From the NCBI RefSeq assembly GCF_042433895.1, contig NZ_JBHLUA010000027.1, positions 124,001 to 188,000 of the forward strand: DNA of 64,000 nucleotides, written 5' to 3'. A program made the position numbers and the translations under genes. Positions 52,446 to 61,683 of the stretch are shown one piece after another (within the stretch, counting starts at the first letter, position 1; each line of letters begins with the position of its first letter). This DNA is from Mesonia maritima. Its GTDB lineage: Bacteria; Bacteroidota; Bacteroidia; Flavobacteriales; Flavobacteriaceae. The notes beneath the pieces were generated by a model that saw nothing but the letters and a program-made list of their open reading frames with translations, did no database searches and had not been told where the DNA came from.

Positions 52446-53777
52446 GTGATCAAGTTTTTTAAATCTCTTTATTTACATCAACGTTTTTTCTATATCGTTT
52501 TTGGGCTTTCCATACTATTTTTGGTTTCCTATTGGTACAAACCACTCTATAGTTTTGCTTGGCTAGCGGTATTGGCATTTTTTTTATTATTTATTGCCGA
52601 TGTTATTGCGCTTTATAAAACAAAGGCTTTTAAAGCTGAAAGAGTTTTACCTGAAAAATTTTCGAATAGCGATTCTAATCCGGTAATCTTAAAGCTAAAA
52701 AATGAATATGCTTCACAGATTTCAGTGGAAATAATCGATGAAATTCCGGTGCAATTTCAAAAAAGAGATTTCTTAAAAAAAATTACGTTAAAAGCGAAAG
52801 CGCAACAAACTTCAGAATATAGTTTACGTCCGGTGAAACGTGGCGTTTATACCTTCGGAAAATTAAATTGCTATATTTCTACAAAACTTCAGCTTGCAAA
52901 ACGACGCTATATTTTTCAAGATCAACAAGAAGTAAAAGTTTACCCGTCGTTTATTCAGATGAAACAATATGATTTTTTGGCGATTGATAATAGAATAAGT
53001 CAATTAGGCTTAAAAAAAATTCGTCGAATTGGTCATACCATGGAATTTGAGCAAATTAAAGAATACGTTCAAGGCGACGATATTAGAACCATAAATTGGA
53101 AAGCCACCGCAAAACATCGCGATTTAATGGTAAACCAATATCAAGATGAAAAATCGCAACCTATTTATTCGCTTATCGATACCAGCCGCGTGATGAAAAT
53201 GCCTTTTGAGGAATTAAAATTGGTAGATTACGCTATAAATAGCACGTTAGCATTTTCGAATATTGCGTTAAAAAAAAATGATAAAGTGGGGATGCTAACT
53301 TTTTCGCATCAAATAAAGAATTTTCTAACGGCAAATAGCAAAAAAACCTATTTGCATACGATTATGGAAACGCTTTATAATATTGATAGTAAATTTTTAG
53401 ACAGCAATTTTAGTTTACTTTACGCGCATATTCAACGTAAAATCACGCAACGAAGTTTATTGTTGCTTTATACAAATTTCGAACATATTTCAGCCTTAAA
53501 AAGGCAACTTCCGTATTTAAAAGCGATTGCCAAAAAACATGTGTTGGTCGTCATTTTCTTTGAAAACACCGAGTTGGAAAATCTTTTAAATTATGAAGCC
53601 GACAAAATTGCTGAAGTTTATGAGCAAACCATCGCGCATCAATTTAAAAATGAAAAAGAAATGATGGTAAAAGAACTACAAAAACACGGAATTCAATCGA
53701 TCTTAACTCCGCCAAAAGATCTTACCGTAAATACCATTAATAAATATTTGGAAATAAAATCACGCGGTTTGCTTTAA
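52446..53777 (+). CDS. DUF58 (vWA-like) protein
   Basis: About 443 residues from a GTG two bases after the MoxR stop (IKFFKSLYLHQRFFYIVFGL); an earlier TTG inside moxR is less likely. Two membrane helices lie at about 15-55. The DUF58 signature is VQGDDIRTINWKATAKHRDL, followed by a von Willebrand A-like fold (PIYSLIDTSRVMKMPFEELK). It is last in the cluster and is the usual partner of MoxR. Confidence 0.9.
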   Translation: MIKFFKSLYLHQRFFYIVFGLSILFLVSYWYKPLYSFAWLAVLAFFLLFIADVIALYKTKAFKAERVLPEKFSNSDSNPVILKLKNEYASQISVEIIDEIPVQFQKRDFLKKITLKAKAQQTSEYSLRPVKRGVYTFGKLNCYISTKLQLAKRRYIFQDQQEVKVYPSFIQMKQYDFLAIDNRISQLGLKKIRRIGHTMEFEQIKEYVQGDDIRTINWKATAKHRDLMVNQYQDEKSQPIYSLIDTSRVMKMPFEELKLVDYAINSTLAFSNIALKKNDKVGMLTFSHQIKNFLTANSKKTYLHTIMETLYNIDSKFLDSNFSLLYAHIQRKITQRSLLLLYTNFEHISALKRQLPYLKAIAKKHVLVVIFFENTELENLLNYEADKIAEVYEQTIAHQFKNEKEMMVKELQKHGIQSILTPPKDLTVNTINKYLEIKSRGLL

Positions 53778-53877
53778 AAAAACAGTTCAGCAATCAATTT
53801 CAACAACTTAGTAAGTTCTATTGGATTAAATATTTACTGTAGCGTTACATTTACCTTAAACTTAAAAATTACAAATT

Positions 53878-54288
53878 ATGAAAACGCTATTTTTACTTTT
53901 AATGATGGCTTGTGCAAAAATTGTAGTAGCGCAAGAAACTTCAACTGTAACCATTACTATCGAAAATATTACCAACGATAAAGGTGAAATTCTTTTAGGA
54001 ATGTATACCGAAGACAATTTTCTAAAAGCAAAACCCGATTTTTCTAAAACTGCTGAAATAAAAGATGGAAAGGCTACGGTTATTTTTGAAAACGTACCAC
54101 GAGGAACGTACGGAATTTCTTGTTTTCACGATGAAAATGGAAACGACCAAATGGATTTTGAAGCGAATGGAATGCCAAAAGAAGATTACGGAATTTCTAA
54201 TAACCCTACACTTTACGGTCCACCAGAATGGAATGATGCAAAATTTGAAGTAGATGAAAATAATGAAAGCGTAAGTATTCGGTTTTAA
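53878..54288 (+). CDS. Secreted DUF2141 protein
   Basis: 136 residues. Signal peptide MKTLFLLLMMACAKIVVAQE, then one beta-sandwich domain of the DUF2141 family: IENITNDKGEILLGMYTEDN, VPRGTYGISCFHDENGNDQM, DYGISNNPTLYGPPEW. Family members are small periplasmic or surface proteins of unknown role. Single gene between the DUF58 cluster and oxyR. Confidence 0.9.
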   Translation: MKTLFLLLMMACAKIVVAQETSTVTITIENITNDKGEILLGMYTEDNFLKAKPDFSKTAEIKDGKATVIFENVPRGTYGISCFHDENGNDQMDFEANGMPKEDYGISNNPTLYGPPEWNDAKFEVDENNESVSIRF

Positions 54289-54361
54289 GATATTTTATTT
54301 ATCACTATAGATTTTACCAAAGTTTTAGCAAAAGTTTAATAGATAATGTTGATAGTATAGG

Positions 54362-54369
54362 TAACTTTG
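54362..54369 (+). promoter_or_regulatory. -7 promoter box TAACTTTG of oxyR
   Basis: Exact TAnnTTTG match 15 bases upstream of the oxyR ATG at 54385. No clear -33 box. Confidence 0.55.
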
Positions 54370-54384
54370 TAAAAAAGTTTATCT

Positions 54385-55341
54385 ATGACGATTACCCAAC
54401 TGCATTACGTATTAGCGGTAGCAGAACATCAGAATTTCACCAAAGCGGCTCAAAAAGTGTTTGTTACACAGCCCACGTTGAGTATGCAAATTCAAAAGCT
54501 TGAAGAAGAATTGGAAGTTCAAATTTTCGACCGTACCAAAAAACCAATAGAACTTACTGAAGTCGGAAAAAAAATTGTTGAGCAAGCTAGAAATATTGTA
54601 AATGAGAGTGATCGAATTCAAGATATTGTAGATCAGCAAAAAGGCTTTATTGGCGGAGAATTTAAAATAGGAATTATTCCCACCATTATGCCTACACTTT
54701 TACCGATGTTTCTTAATAATTTCACGAAGAAATTTCCGAAGGTAAAATTAAAAATTGAAGAACTTCATACCGAAGCAATAATTGAAAAATTACAAGATGG
54801 CCATTTAGATGCCGCCATTGCCGCGACTCCTTTGGAACAAGAAAATTTAAAAGAGCGTGTTTTATATTATGAGCCTTTTGTAGCCTATATTCCACCAGGA
54901 CATCGATTAGCGAAGAAAGAAAAATTGATCGCGGAAGATTTAGATGTAAATGATATTTTACTTCTAGAAGACGGTCATTGTTTTAAAGAAGGAATTTTAA
55001 ATTTATGTAAATCGAATAAAAACGATTCAGACAATAAATTTCAGTTAGAAAGTGGAAGTTTTGAAACGCTCATAAAATTATCTAATGAAGGTTTAGGAAT
55101 GACGCTTTTACCTTACCTCCATACTTTAGATATTCGCTCTCCGGAAAAAGAAAATTTACGAATGTTTAAAGATCCTGTTCCTGCTAGAGAAGTAAGTTTA
55201 ATTTACAGTAAAAGTGAATTGAAAATTCAAATTATAGATGCGCTTCAAAAAGTAATTGCAGGTGTTATAAAAGGAGCGGTAACTTTTCAAAACGTCAATA
55301 TCATTAGTCCAATAAATGAAAATAAAAAAAGCATCAAATAA
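54385..55341 (+). CDS. oxyR: Hydrogen-peroxide-sensing LysR regulator OxyR
   Basis: 318 residues. The N-terminal winged helix reads TQLHYVLAVAEHQNFTKAAQ and VTQPTLSMQIQKLEEELEVQ. In the regulatory domain the cysteines are at 199 and 208 (LEDGHCFKEGILNLC), the same numbers as the peroxide-reactive pair of Escherichia coli OxyR. Peroxide oxidises them to a disulfide and switches the tetramer to activate catalase, peroxiredoxin and iron-storage genes. No such target lies next to the gene. A terminator overlaps the stop codon. Confidence 0.93.
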   Translation: MTITQLHYVLAVAEHQNFTKAAQKVFVTQPTLSMQIQKLEEELEVQIFDRTKKPIELTEVGKKIVEQARNIVNESDRIQDIVDQQKGFIGGEFKIGIIPTIMPTLLPMFLNNFTKKFPKVKLKIEELHTEAIIEKLQDGHLDAAIAATPLEQENLKERVLYYEPFVAYIPPGHRLAKKEKLIAEDLDVNDILLLEDGHCFKEGILNLCKSNKNDSDNKFQLESGSFETLIKLSNEGLGMTLLPYLHTLDIRSPEKENLRMFKDPVPAREVSLIYSKSELKIQIIDALQKVIAGVIKGAVTFQNVNIISPINENKKSIK

Positions 55342-55357
55342 ATTTTTGATGCTTTTT
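55324..55357 (+). terminator. Terminator overlapping the oxyR stop codon
   Basis: AAAAAGCATCAAA pairs with TTTGATGCTTTTT around loop TAAATT, whose TAA is the oxyR stop. A T run follows. The A/T tracts on both sides may also serve the convergent gene at 55369-55566. Confidence 0.88.
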
Positions 55358-55368
55358 TCTTTTTTAGA

Positions 55369-55566
55369 TTATGTGGTTAAATAAATAAGCGACTTATTTA
55401 AATCTGGGTTTTGTCGCGAAAGTATCATAATAAACTCTCTTAATTCATCTAATTCGTATGGAAGAAGACGGGTAATAGCTTTTTCAACTTCTTTACAGAA
55501 AAGTGTTGCGTCAAAGCTTACTTTTTTAAGTACTAATTTAGTGTACTCAAACATAGCTCTCGCCAT
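55369..55566 (-). CDS. Small conserved protein of unknown function
   Basis: 65 residues, start MARAMFEYTKLVLKKVSFDA, with FCKEVEKAITRLLPYELDEL in the middle. It has no signal peptide and is probably one helical hairpin. I recall similar short proteins in many Flavobacteria, with this same opening, which supports a real gene. Function unknown. It converges with oxyR. Confidence 0.8.
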   Translation of the reverse strand: MARAMFEYTKLVLKKVSFDATLFCKEVEKAITRLLPYELDELREFIMILSRQNPDLNKSLIYLTT

Positions 55567-55744
55567 AGGTCAATAATTTATAGTTAGGTTAGGTAGAGTT
55601 GTTTCTATAGGTTGTTTTTTTAATTCTGATCTAATTTAAGCAAAAAATAAATTAGTTTAAAGGTTTCACGTGATGTATTTGTCAACATTTAACAAAGCTT
55701 ATGTTAAAAAGCTAACATTTGTTAATGTTTAGTGAAATAATCCA

Positions 55745-56203
55745 CTAATATTTAGCTTTTAAAGTCCAATTAAAATTAAAAATAGCCACTACTTCACCCG
55801 CTTCATTTTTTCCGATACTTTTTAATTCACAAAGTCGACCTTCAGCTTTATTTTCAACTACTTTTTTAAGCGTTTCATGTAGTTTATTTCCATCTTCACA
55901 TGTAAATGAAATTCTGCCAGTTGCTTTTTTTAAAAATTCTGCATTCATGGAAGCCACTAACATCGAAATTTTTTCAGGTTTCTCTTGAATAGCTTGCATT
56001 ACCAACGCTCCAGTACTTAATTCTGCCGCCATAGCTTGAACCGCAAAATACATCGATTTAAAGGGGTTTTGGTTTATCCATCTAAACTTCACTTCTACCC
56101 TACTTTTTTCAGTAGAAATCTCTTTTAACCGAACGCCACAAAACCAAGCTGAAGGTAGTTTTAAAAGCAAGTAATTATTAATTTTAGTTGGCGTCAATTT
56201 CAT
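55745..56203 (-). CDS. DUF4442 hotdog-fold protein
   Basis: 152 residues. VEVKFRWINQNPFKSMYFAV and QAMAAELSTGALVMQAI are the helix and strand of a hotdog-fold domain of the DUF4442 group, related to acyl-CoA thioesterases. The usual catalytic acid of active thioesterases is not obvious. Single minus-strand gene, divergent from the DUF4870 operon. Confidence 0.87.
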   Translation of the reverse strand: MKLTPTKINNYLLLKLPSAWFCGVRLKEISTEKSRVEVKFRWINQNPFKSMYFAVQAMAAELSTGALVMQAIQEKPEKISMLVASMNAEFLKKATGRISFTCEDGNKLHETLKKVVENKAEGRLCELKSIGKNEAGEVVAIFNFNWTLKAKY

Positions 56204-56280
56204 ATAATTTCTTTTATGAAAGATACTATTTTATAAAACCACTATTCTCTTAAATATTTGTTAATATTTAGTACTTTGTA

Positions 56281-56312
56281 TTGCATAATACCTTTTTAAA
56301 GATATATATTTG
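56281..56312 (+). promoter_or_regulatory. Promoter of the DUF4870-PadR-PspC-GIN operon
   Basis: TTG at 56281-56283 and TATATTTG at 56305-56312 are 21 bases apart, close to the Bacteroidetes -33/-7 consensus, and lie 20 bases ahead of the ATG at 56332. Confidence 0.65.
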
Positions 56313-56331
56313 TAGTACAAAATAATGTTTT

Positions 56332-56850
56332 ATGCCTTCTAACGATAAAAATTTATTAGCTGCGGCTACTCATTTCTCGACATTCTCCAAATATTTTATT
56401 CCATTTGGACAATTTATTCTGCCACTTATAATTTGGATCTCTAAACGAGATAATAAATTTATAGAGCAAAACGGAAGAGAAACAATTAATTTTCAACTTA
56501 GCGTTTTTATATATTTTATAATCCTTACTTTTTTGGCACTTAGCGGTGCGTTAATCTTAGGATTTTCTTTTGCCCATATTGAAGAGTTTTATATTTCTAA
56601 TAACAGTATTTCGGTAGCAGAACCCTTTCAACTAATAAATAGTCCGCTATTAATTTTTCTACTGGTAATTTTAATTTTAGCGCTTGGGTTATTCTTACTC
56701 GATCTAATTTGCACATTCACAGGAACCATTAGAGCCGGTGAAGGAAAAGAATATCGTTATCCATTAAGTATAAAATTTATTTCATCACCACATCAATCAT
56801 CATCATCAAAAAACGAACAGTTTAACCCTAACAAAAATCAGGTTATATGA
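56332..56850 (+). CDS. DUF4870 membrane protein
   Basis: 172 residues with three membrane helices (about 22-40, 58-85 and 103-130). The family wording ATHFSTFSKYFIPFGQFILP and FIEQNGRETINFQLSVFIYF is clear. It opens the operon that continues with padR, pspC and the head GIN lipoprotein gene; its stop overlaps the padR start by four bases. Role unknown, probably envelope stress. Confidence 0.9.
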   Translation: MPSNDKNLLAAATHFSTFSKYFIPFGQFILPLIIWISKRDNKFIEQNGRETINFQLSVFIYFIILTFLALSGALILGFSFAHIEEFYISNNSISVAEPFQLINSPLLIFLLVILILALGLFLLDLICTFTGTIRAGEGKEYRYPLSIKFISSPHQSSSSKNEQFNPNKNQVI

Positions 56851-57191
56851 AAATTGAAAACACCAAAGCGCAAATGCGTAAAGGCGTTTTAGAATATTGC
56901 ATCTTATCTATTTTAAAAGATAACGATGCTTATGTAGCAGAGATTCTAGAAACGCTTAAAGATGCCAAACTATTGGTGGTCGAAGGTACAATTTACCCTT
57001 TGCTCACGCGCTTAAAAAATGCGGGATTACTTAGTTATCGCTGGGAAGAATCTACTAGCGGACCGCCACGTAAATATTACGGACTTACAGAAACCGGACA
57101 AACATTTTTAACCGAATTAACCGGAACTTGGAACGAACTTCAAAACGCAGTAGCTGTTGTAACACAATCAAAAAACGGAACTCATGAATAA
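56847..57191 (+). CDS. PadR-family transcriptional regulator
   Basis: 114 residues, start KIENTKAQMRKGVLEYCILS. The winged helix has YVAEILETLKDAKLLVVEGT and the conserved IYPLLTRLKNAGLLSYRWEE followed by SGPPRKYYGLTETG. PadR proteins repress their own operons and respond to small molecules; here it probably controls this envelope operon. Four-base overlap upstream, eight-base overlap with pspC downstream. Confidence 0.94.
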   Translation: MKIENTKAQMRKGVLEYCILSILKDNDAYVAEILETLKDAKLLVVEGTIYPLLTRLKNAGLLSYRWEESTSGPPRKYYGLTETGQTFLTELTGTWNELQNAVAVVTQSKNGTHE

Positions 57192-58938
57192 GACAGTTAA
57201 TATAAACTTAGCAGGAATATTTTTTCATATAGACGAAGACGCATTTTTAAAACTAAAAAGCTATCTCGATGCAATAAAACATTCATTTACCGACGCACAA
57301 GGTAGAGATGAAATAATTCATGATATCGAAGCTAGAATTGCTGAATTATTTACTGAAAAAATTGAAAACGAACGACAAGTTGTTACCATTAAAGAAGTTG
57401 AAGCCGTTATCGACATAATGGGACAGCCCGAAGATTATAAAGTAGACGACGATATTTTTGAAGACGATTTTACGCAACAAGAACCCACAGCTAAAAATCG
57501 ACCAAAGAAACTATATCGTGACACCGATCATTCTTACATCGCTGGTGTTTCTTCCGGTTTAGGGCATTTCTTTAAAATAGATGCCATTTGGGTTCGAATT
57601 CTTTTTATTCTCTTTACGATTGCCACTACCGGCGGATTTATTTTCATCTACCTTCTTTTCTGGATTTTTGTTCCCGAAGCCACTACTACCGCAGAAAAAT
57701 TAGAAATGCGTGGAGAACCAATTAATATTAGCAACATAGAGCGAAAAGTTAGAGAAGGTTTTGATAATGTAACCGGAAAAGTAAAAGATGTAGATTATAA
57801 AAAATACGGCGATAAAGTTACCAATGGCGCTGGCGGATTTTTTAAAACACTTGGAAATTTCATCTTAACCTTACTTAAAATTTTCGTGAAATTTATTGGA
57901 ATTCTTATTCTCTTATTTGCCGGTTCAGGCTTAATAAGTTTAGTGTTTGGCATTTTAAGCGTAGGAACTTTCGGAATTTTTGAAGCTTCTTGGATAGATT
58001 ATGTAGAACTCGCAAATATTGGCGTTCCTTTTTGGCTAGCCTGTTTACTTTTATTTTTTGCAGCCGGAATTCCGTTATTTTTCCTTTTCATTTTAGGATT
58101 AAAAATCTTAGTGAATAATTTACGTTCCATTGGAAATCCGGTAAAATTTGTATTGCTAGGTATTTGGCTAGTTTCAATTTTCGTTATTTCGTTCTTAGGA
58201 ATTCGTCAAGCTTCAGAACGCGCTTTCGATGGACACGAAACCATTTCTAAAGAACTTCCTATTTCAGTAAATGATACGCTTTTTGTAAAAATGCGCGGAA
58301 GCGATTATTTTGGAGAAAGTGAACGACGAAGCAGCGATTTAAAAATTCGGCATACACAAGATGGTGAAAAAATTATTTACTCTAATGATATTCGCTTAAT
58401 TGTAAAATCTACCAGAGAAAGTTTTGCTTCCGTAGAAATTACAAAATCTGCTGAAGGAAAAAGCGATCAAGCGGCTAGAAAATTTGCTGAAGAAATTGCT
58501 TATCACATCAATTTTAATGAAAATACACTTTCGCTAGATGATTTCTTTACCACGCCGGCAGAAAATTCTTTTAGAGATCAGGAAGTAGAAATTACACTTT
58601 TCTTACCGGTGGGAAGCACTCTTTTTGCCAATGAAAATACCTATAGTTATCATAGAAATTACGATTCGTACAACGATATTTTAGAAAACGGACAAGAAGA
58701 ACATTATTTAGAAATTCTTCATCAAGGTATAAAATGTAACGATTGTCCAGTTGAAGATGAAAAAGATTTTTTCAATGAAAATAGTGATACTGAAATCATT
58801 CAGAAAAAAGTAGAAGTAATCGATTCAACTACAATTAATACTAATGAAGAAAGTGAAAATGATAGCGATTGGTATCAAAAACCAACTCAAGATTCAATAC
58901 CAAAAAATATTCAAAAAATTCAATCAAAAATCAAATAA
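57184..58938 (+). CDS. PspC-domain membrane protein
   Basis: 584 residues. After a cytoplasmic N-terminal part (DAFLKLKSYLDAIKHSFTDA, DIEARIAELFTEKIENERQV) comes the PspC domain at about 110-175 (KLYRDTDHSYIAGVSSGLGH, IWVRILFILFTIATTGGFIF). Several more membrane helices lie at about 230-350. The exported C-terminal part (about 360-584) is acidic at its end and contains the Cys pair CNDCP. PspC domains sense membrane damage. Operon context suggests an envelope-stress module. Confidence 0.91.
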   Translation: MNKTVNINLAGIFFHIDEDAFLKLKSYLDAIKHSFTDAQGRDEIIHDIEARIAELFTEKIENERQVVTIKEVEAVIDIMGQPEDYKVDDDIFEDDFTQQEPTAKNRPKKLYRDTDHSYIAGVSSGLGHFFKIDAIWVRILFILFTIATTGGFIFIYLLFWIFVPEATTTAEKLEMRGEPINISNIERKVREGFDNVTGKVKDVDYKKYGDKVTNGAGGFFKTLGNFILTLLKIFVKFIGILILLFAGSGLISLVFGILSVGTFGIFEASWIDYVELANIGVPFWLACLLLFFAAGIPLFFLFILGLKILVNNLRSIGNPVKFVLLGIWLVSIFVISFLGIRQASERAFDGHETISKELPISVNDTLFVKMRGSDYFGESERRSSDLKIRHTQDGEKIIYSNDIRLIVKSTRESFASVEITKSAEGKSDQAARKFAEEIAYHINFNENTLSLDDFFTTPAENSFRDQEVEITLFLPVGSTLFANENTYSYHRNYDSYNDILENGQEEHYLEILHQGIKCNDCPVEDEKDFFNENSDTEIIQKKVEVIDSTTINTNEESENDSDWYQKPTQDSIPKNIQKIQSKIK

Positions 58939-58961
58939 ATAACTTTTAAAATTAATTTATT

Positions 58962-59690
58962 ATGCTAACCACACTTACAAAAATAATCGTCACAACCGCA
59001 TTAAGTTTTTTAGCTTTTTCGTGTAATGTGAGTTTTAATGGAACTGAAGGAAAAGGAGCCGTAACTTCTAAAAATATTCCTATCACCGAATCGTTCACAA
59101 AAATTTCAGCGGAAAAAGGCTGGGATGTTATTCTAGAAAAAGCATCAACTGCTGAACTGGAAATTCATGCGCACCAAAATCTAATCGATATTTTTGAATA
59201 TAAAGTTGAAGACAACACGCTTATCATTTCAGCAAAAAATAATATCGGTTCGGCAGAGCGCAAAGAAATAATTGTTCATTATACTGAAAATTTGCAACGA
59301 ATTAAAGCTTCCAGCGGAACCGAATTAACTTCTAGAGAAATGATAGAGCAAGAAAATATCGAGCTAAAAGCTAGCAGCGGTGCAGAAGTTTCCTTAGAAT
59401 TAAAAACAGCATCAGCCGAAATTGAAGCTTCCAGCGGAGCTGAAATAAATTTACAAGGAACGGTAATTAATTGTAAGGCAAACGTTTCTAGCGGCGCAGA
59501 AATTGAAGCCAAAAAACTACGCACGAAAACAGCAAATCTAAAAGCTTCGTCCGGTGGAGATTTAGAAATGAGCGTAGAAAAAGAAATTACAGCTTCATCT
59601 TCTTCCGGCGGAAGTATAGATTATTACGGAAATCCGGAACAAAAAAATATAAAAGAAAGTACTTCTGGAGGAGATATAAGTCAAAATTAA
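58962..59690 (+). CDS. Head GIN domain lipoprotein (DUF2807)
   Basis: 242 residues. Lipoprotein signal with the lipobox in LSFLAFSCNVSF. The rest is a right-handed beta-helix of short repeats, IKASSGTELTSREM, LKASSGAEVSLEL, IEASSGAEINLQG, VSSGAEIEAKKL and LKASSGGDLEMS, the head GIN/DUF2807 pattern. Likely anchored in the outer membrane facing the periplasm, a putative auto-transporter-like adhesin. Last gene of the operon. Confidence 0.93.
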   Translation: MLTTLTKIIVTTALSFLAFSCNVSFNGTEGKGAVTSKNIPITESFTKISAEKGWDVILEKASTAELEIHAHQNLIDIFEYKVEDNTLIISAKNNIGSAERKEIIVHYTENLQRIKASSGTELTSREMIEQENIELKASSGAEVSLELKTASAEIEASSGAEINLQGTVINCKANVSSGAEIEAKKLRTKTANLKASSGGDLEMSVEKEITASSSSGGSIDYYGNPEQKNIKESTSGGDISQN

Positions 59691-59716
59691 ACTAACTCTG
59701 CTCAAGCCCAGGAGAG

Positions 59717-59746
59717 ATTCGTTAGTAACAAATTTTCAAATTCGAG
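59717..59746 (+). repeat. 30-bp sequence also found at 6190-6219
   Basis: ATTCGTTAGTAACAAATTTT and the next ten bases match the earlier copy at 27 of 30 positions. It lies between the head GIN gene and the small lipoprotein gene, with GGAGAG just before it. Confidence 0.6.
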
Positions 59747-59860
59747 ATAAACCGCTGGTTATTAAACCTTTTAGAGGTGCAATAAAACAGCAAACAGCTA
59801 TAGGTTATTTAAAAACTTAACTGTAGTTTTACAGCTTAACAATCTATTAAATTAATTATT

Positions 59861-60115
59861 ATGAAAAATCTAGTAAAGTTTTTTGCTTTCTTATTTATTG
59901 CTGCTATTAGCTTAACTTCTTGTAGAGATGAAGAGAAAAAAGATGACGATACTACTACTGTAGAAGGAGTAGAAATGGAAAACGACGCTGAAATTAAAGT
60001 AAAAGACGACGGAGAGAAAATAAAAATGGAAGACAGCGAAAAAGAAGTGAAAATTAAAAAAGATGAAGAAGGAAATATCGAAAAGAAAAAAGTAGATATG
60101 AAAGACGAAGAATAG
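59861..60115 (+). CDS. Small charged lipoprotein
   Basis: 84 residues. Signal MKNLVKFFAFLFIAAISLTS with the lipobox cysteine at 21, then an almost purely charged tail (EEKKDDDTTTVEGVEMENDA and so on) of alternating lysine and acidic residues, without fold-forming content. A hairpin terminator follows. Similar tiny lysine/aspartate-rich lipoproteins occur widely in Flavobacteria, but no function is known. Confidence 0.78.
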   Translation: MKNLVKFFAFLFIAAISLTSCRDEEKKDDDTTTVEGVEMENDAEIKVKDDGEKIKMEDSEKEVKIKKDEEGNIEKKKVDMKDEE

Positions 60116-60136
60116 TTTTTCATTTTTCCAAATTCT

Positions 60137-60185
60137 AAAAACGATCTAAAGCTTGAATAATTTCTTGTTTTAGATCGTTTTTTAT
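60137..60185 (+). terminator. Terminator after the small lipoprotein gene
   Basis: AAAACGATCTAAA and TTTAGATCGTTTT form a 13-bp stem with an 18-base loop and T tail. Confidence 0.8.
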
Positions 60186-60241
60186 TTATACAATTTTATA
60201 GAAACTTCTTACGTTATTTTATAAACCAAAACTTAAAACCA

Positions 60242-60868
60242 ATGAAAAAATTAAGTCTTATTACCTTCGGTGTAATTGCATTTTTTGCTGTAGTAGCATT
60301 TTCAACTTCAAAAAAAACAACTTCTAATGAACCCTTAAAAATTGTAATCGATGCTGGTCACGGCGGAAAAGATTTGGGAACCACAGATGAAAGTATTCTG
60401 GAAAAAAATATTACGTTAAAACTTCTTCAGAAAATTAAGAAACTTCATAATACTAAAGATTTCGAATTAATTTTCACAAGAGAAAACGATGAGTTTATTT
60501 CTTTAGAAGAACGGGTGAAAATTGCTAACAAAAACAACGCAGACTTTGTAATCTCACTTCACGTAAACGCGAGCAACAACAAAAACGATAATGGAATTGA
60601 AGCCTATACAAAAACAAACAATACTGAACAAAAAACAATAAGTTTTGTTTCTTCTCTAGTTACAGAGTTGTCGTTTAATAATTCTCCTTTACAAAAAACA
60701 GAAATGAGGAAAGCGAATTTTAAAATTTTACGTGACAGTAAAGCTCCGGCAGTTTTATTAGAATTAGGTTTTATCTCTAATCCTCAAAACAAAGCTTATA
60801 TTACTTCAGAAAAAGGACAGGAAGAAGTAGCAGAAGCAATTTTAAAAAGTCTCAAAAAAATGAAATAA
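60242..60868 (+). CDS. N-acetylmuramoyl-L-alanine amidase (Amidase_3)
   Basis: 208 residues. N-terminal signal/anchor (MKKLSLITFGVIAFFAVVAF). The zinc ligands are in VIDAGHGGKDLG, DESILEKNITLKL and ISLHVNASNNK, and the catalytic glutamate is in LLELGFISNPQN, so the active site is complete. It cuts the bond between muramic acid and the stem peptide, helping cell separation or wall turnover. A single-domain form without LysM or AMIN domains. Confidence 0.92.
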   Translation: MKKLSLITFGVIAFFAVVAFSTSKKTTSNEPLKIVIDAGHGGKDLGTTDESILEKNITLKLLQKIKKLHNTKDFELIFTRENDEFISLEERVKIANKNNADFVISLHVNASNNKNDNGIEAYTKTNNTEQKTISFVSSLVTELSFNNSPLQKTEMRKANFKILRDSKAPAVLLELGFISNPQNKAYITSEKGQEEVAEAILKSLKKMK

Positions 60869-60966
60869 AATTCTCTGGGTTTTAGTAGTGATATTCTTTA
60901 ATTTTATAGGTTCACTATTATATTTTACTGTCGGAGAGAAACAGAAAGTCAGAAATTCTTAAACAT

Positions 60967-61000
60967 AAAAAAGCCAGCGAATTCGCTGGCTTTTTTTATG
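60967..61000. terminator. Palindromic terminator between convergent genes
   Basis: AAAAAGCCAGCGAA/TTCGCTGGCTTTTT is a perfect palindrome with A and T tracts, so it can serve both the amidase and the DUF4168 gene. Confidence 0.92.
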
Positions 61001-61017
61001 TTTTATTTGAAAAGAAA

Positions 61018-61527
61018 TTATCCTTGTGTATTTCTTTCCATCATAATTTTCTGTAATTTTTGTTGTAATGCTTGACTATTTTGAACAGCCGCTGCAACAG
61101 ATTGGTAACGCTCCATAGAGAGACCACTGTCAACTACCGCTTTTTCCATATCTTGTTGTAATTCAGGTTGCATTTTTTGGAACTGAGCAACAAGCTCTTG
61201 ATGTTTTTTCATTTCTTCAGCTGTAGCATCAGATTCTTGATTTGGATTTGCAGAAGCTTGCTGAATTTCTTGAAAACGCTGAACGTCCAATCCTTTATCT
61301 TGGATCATTTTCATCATTTTCTGTTGTGCTTGTTGATTTGCCATTTGTACACTTTGGTATGCATCGGCAAACATATTAAGTTCTTTATCAGAAACATCAG
61401 CTGCAGAAGTTTCTTCTCTATCCATTTGCGGATTCACTTGCGCAATTAATGATGTTGAAGTCCCAATAAAAAGGAATACTAATAATGTTGCGATTTTTCT
61501 AGCTTTAATCATAATCGTTTTTTTCAA
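61018..61527 (-). CDS. DUF4168 secreted protein
   Basis: 169 residues. A signal peptide (to about LIAQ, residue 30) is followed by a helical, glutamine-rich body: DKELNMFADAYQSVQMANQQ, then QKMMKMIQDKGLDVQRFQEI and AVVDSGLSMERYQSVAAAVQ. These two similar helical blocks are the DUF4168 domain. Periplasmic; function unknown. Confidence 0.9.
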   Translation of the reverse strand: MKKTIMIKARKIATLLVFLFIGTSTSLIAQVNPQMDREETSAADVSDKELNMFADAYQSVQMANQQAQQKMMKMIQDKGLDVQRFQEIQQASANPNQESDATAEEMKKHQELVAQFQKMQPELQQDMEKAVVDSGLSMERYQSVAAAVQNSQALQQKLQKIMMERNTQG

Positions 61528-61683
61528 ATTTTTAGTTAAAAATCAATATTAAGAATTTATATTTATCTAGAAGAATAAATACAATTTAAATCAGTTAAAT
61601 TTCACAGTTAATTAACAAATTAACCGGTAATGTTCACTAATATAACAAATTAGTTTAAAAAATCCCCCCTCTATATTTTTAGA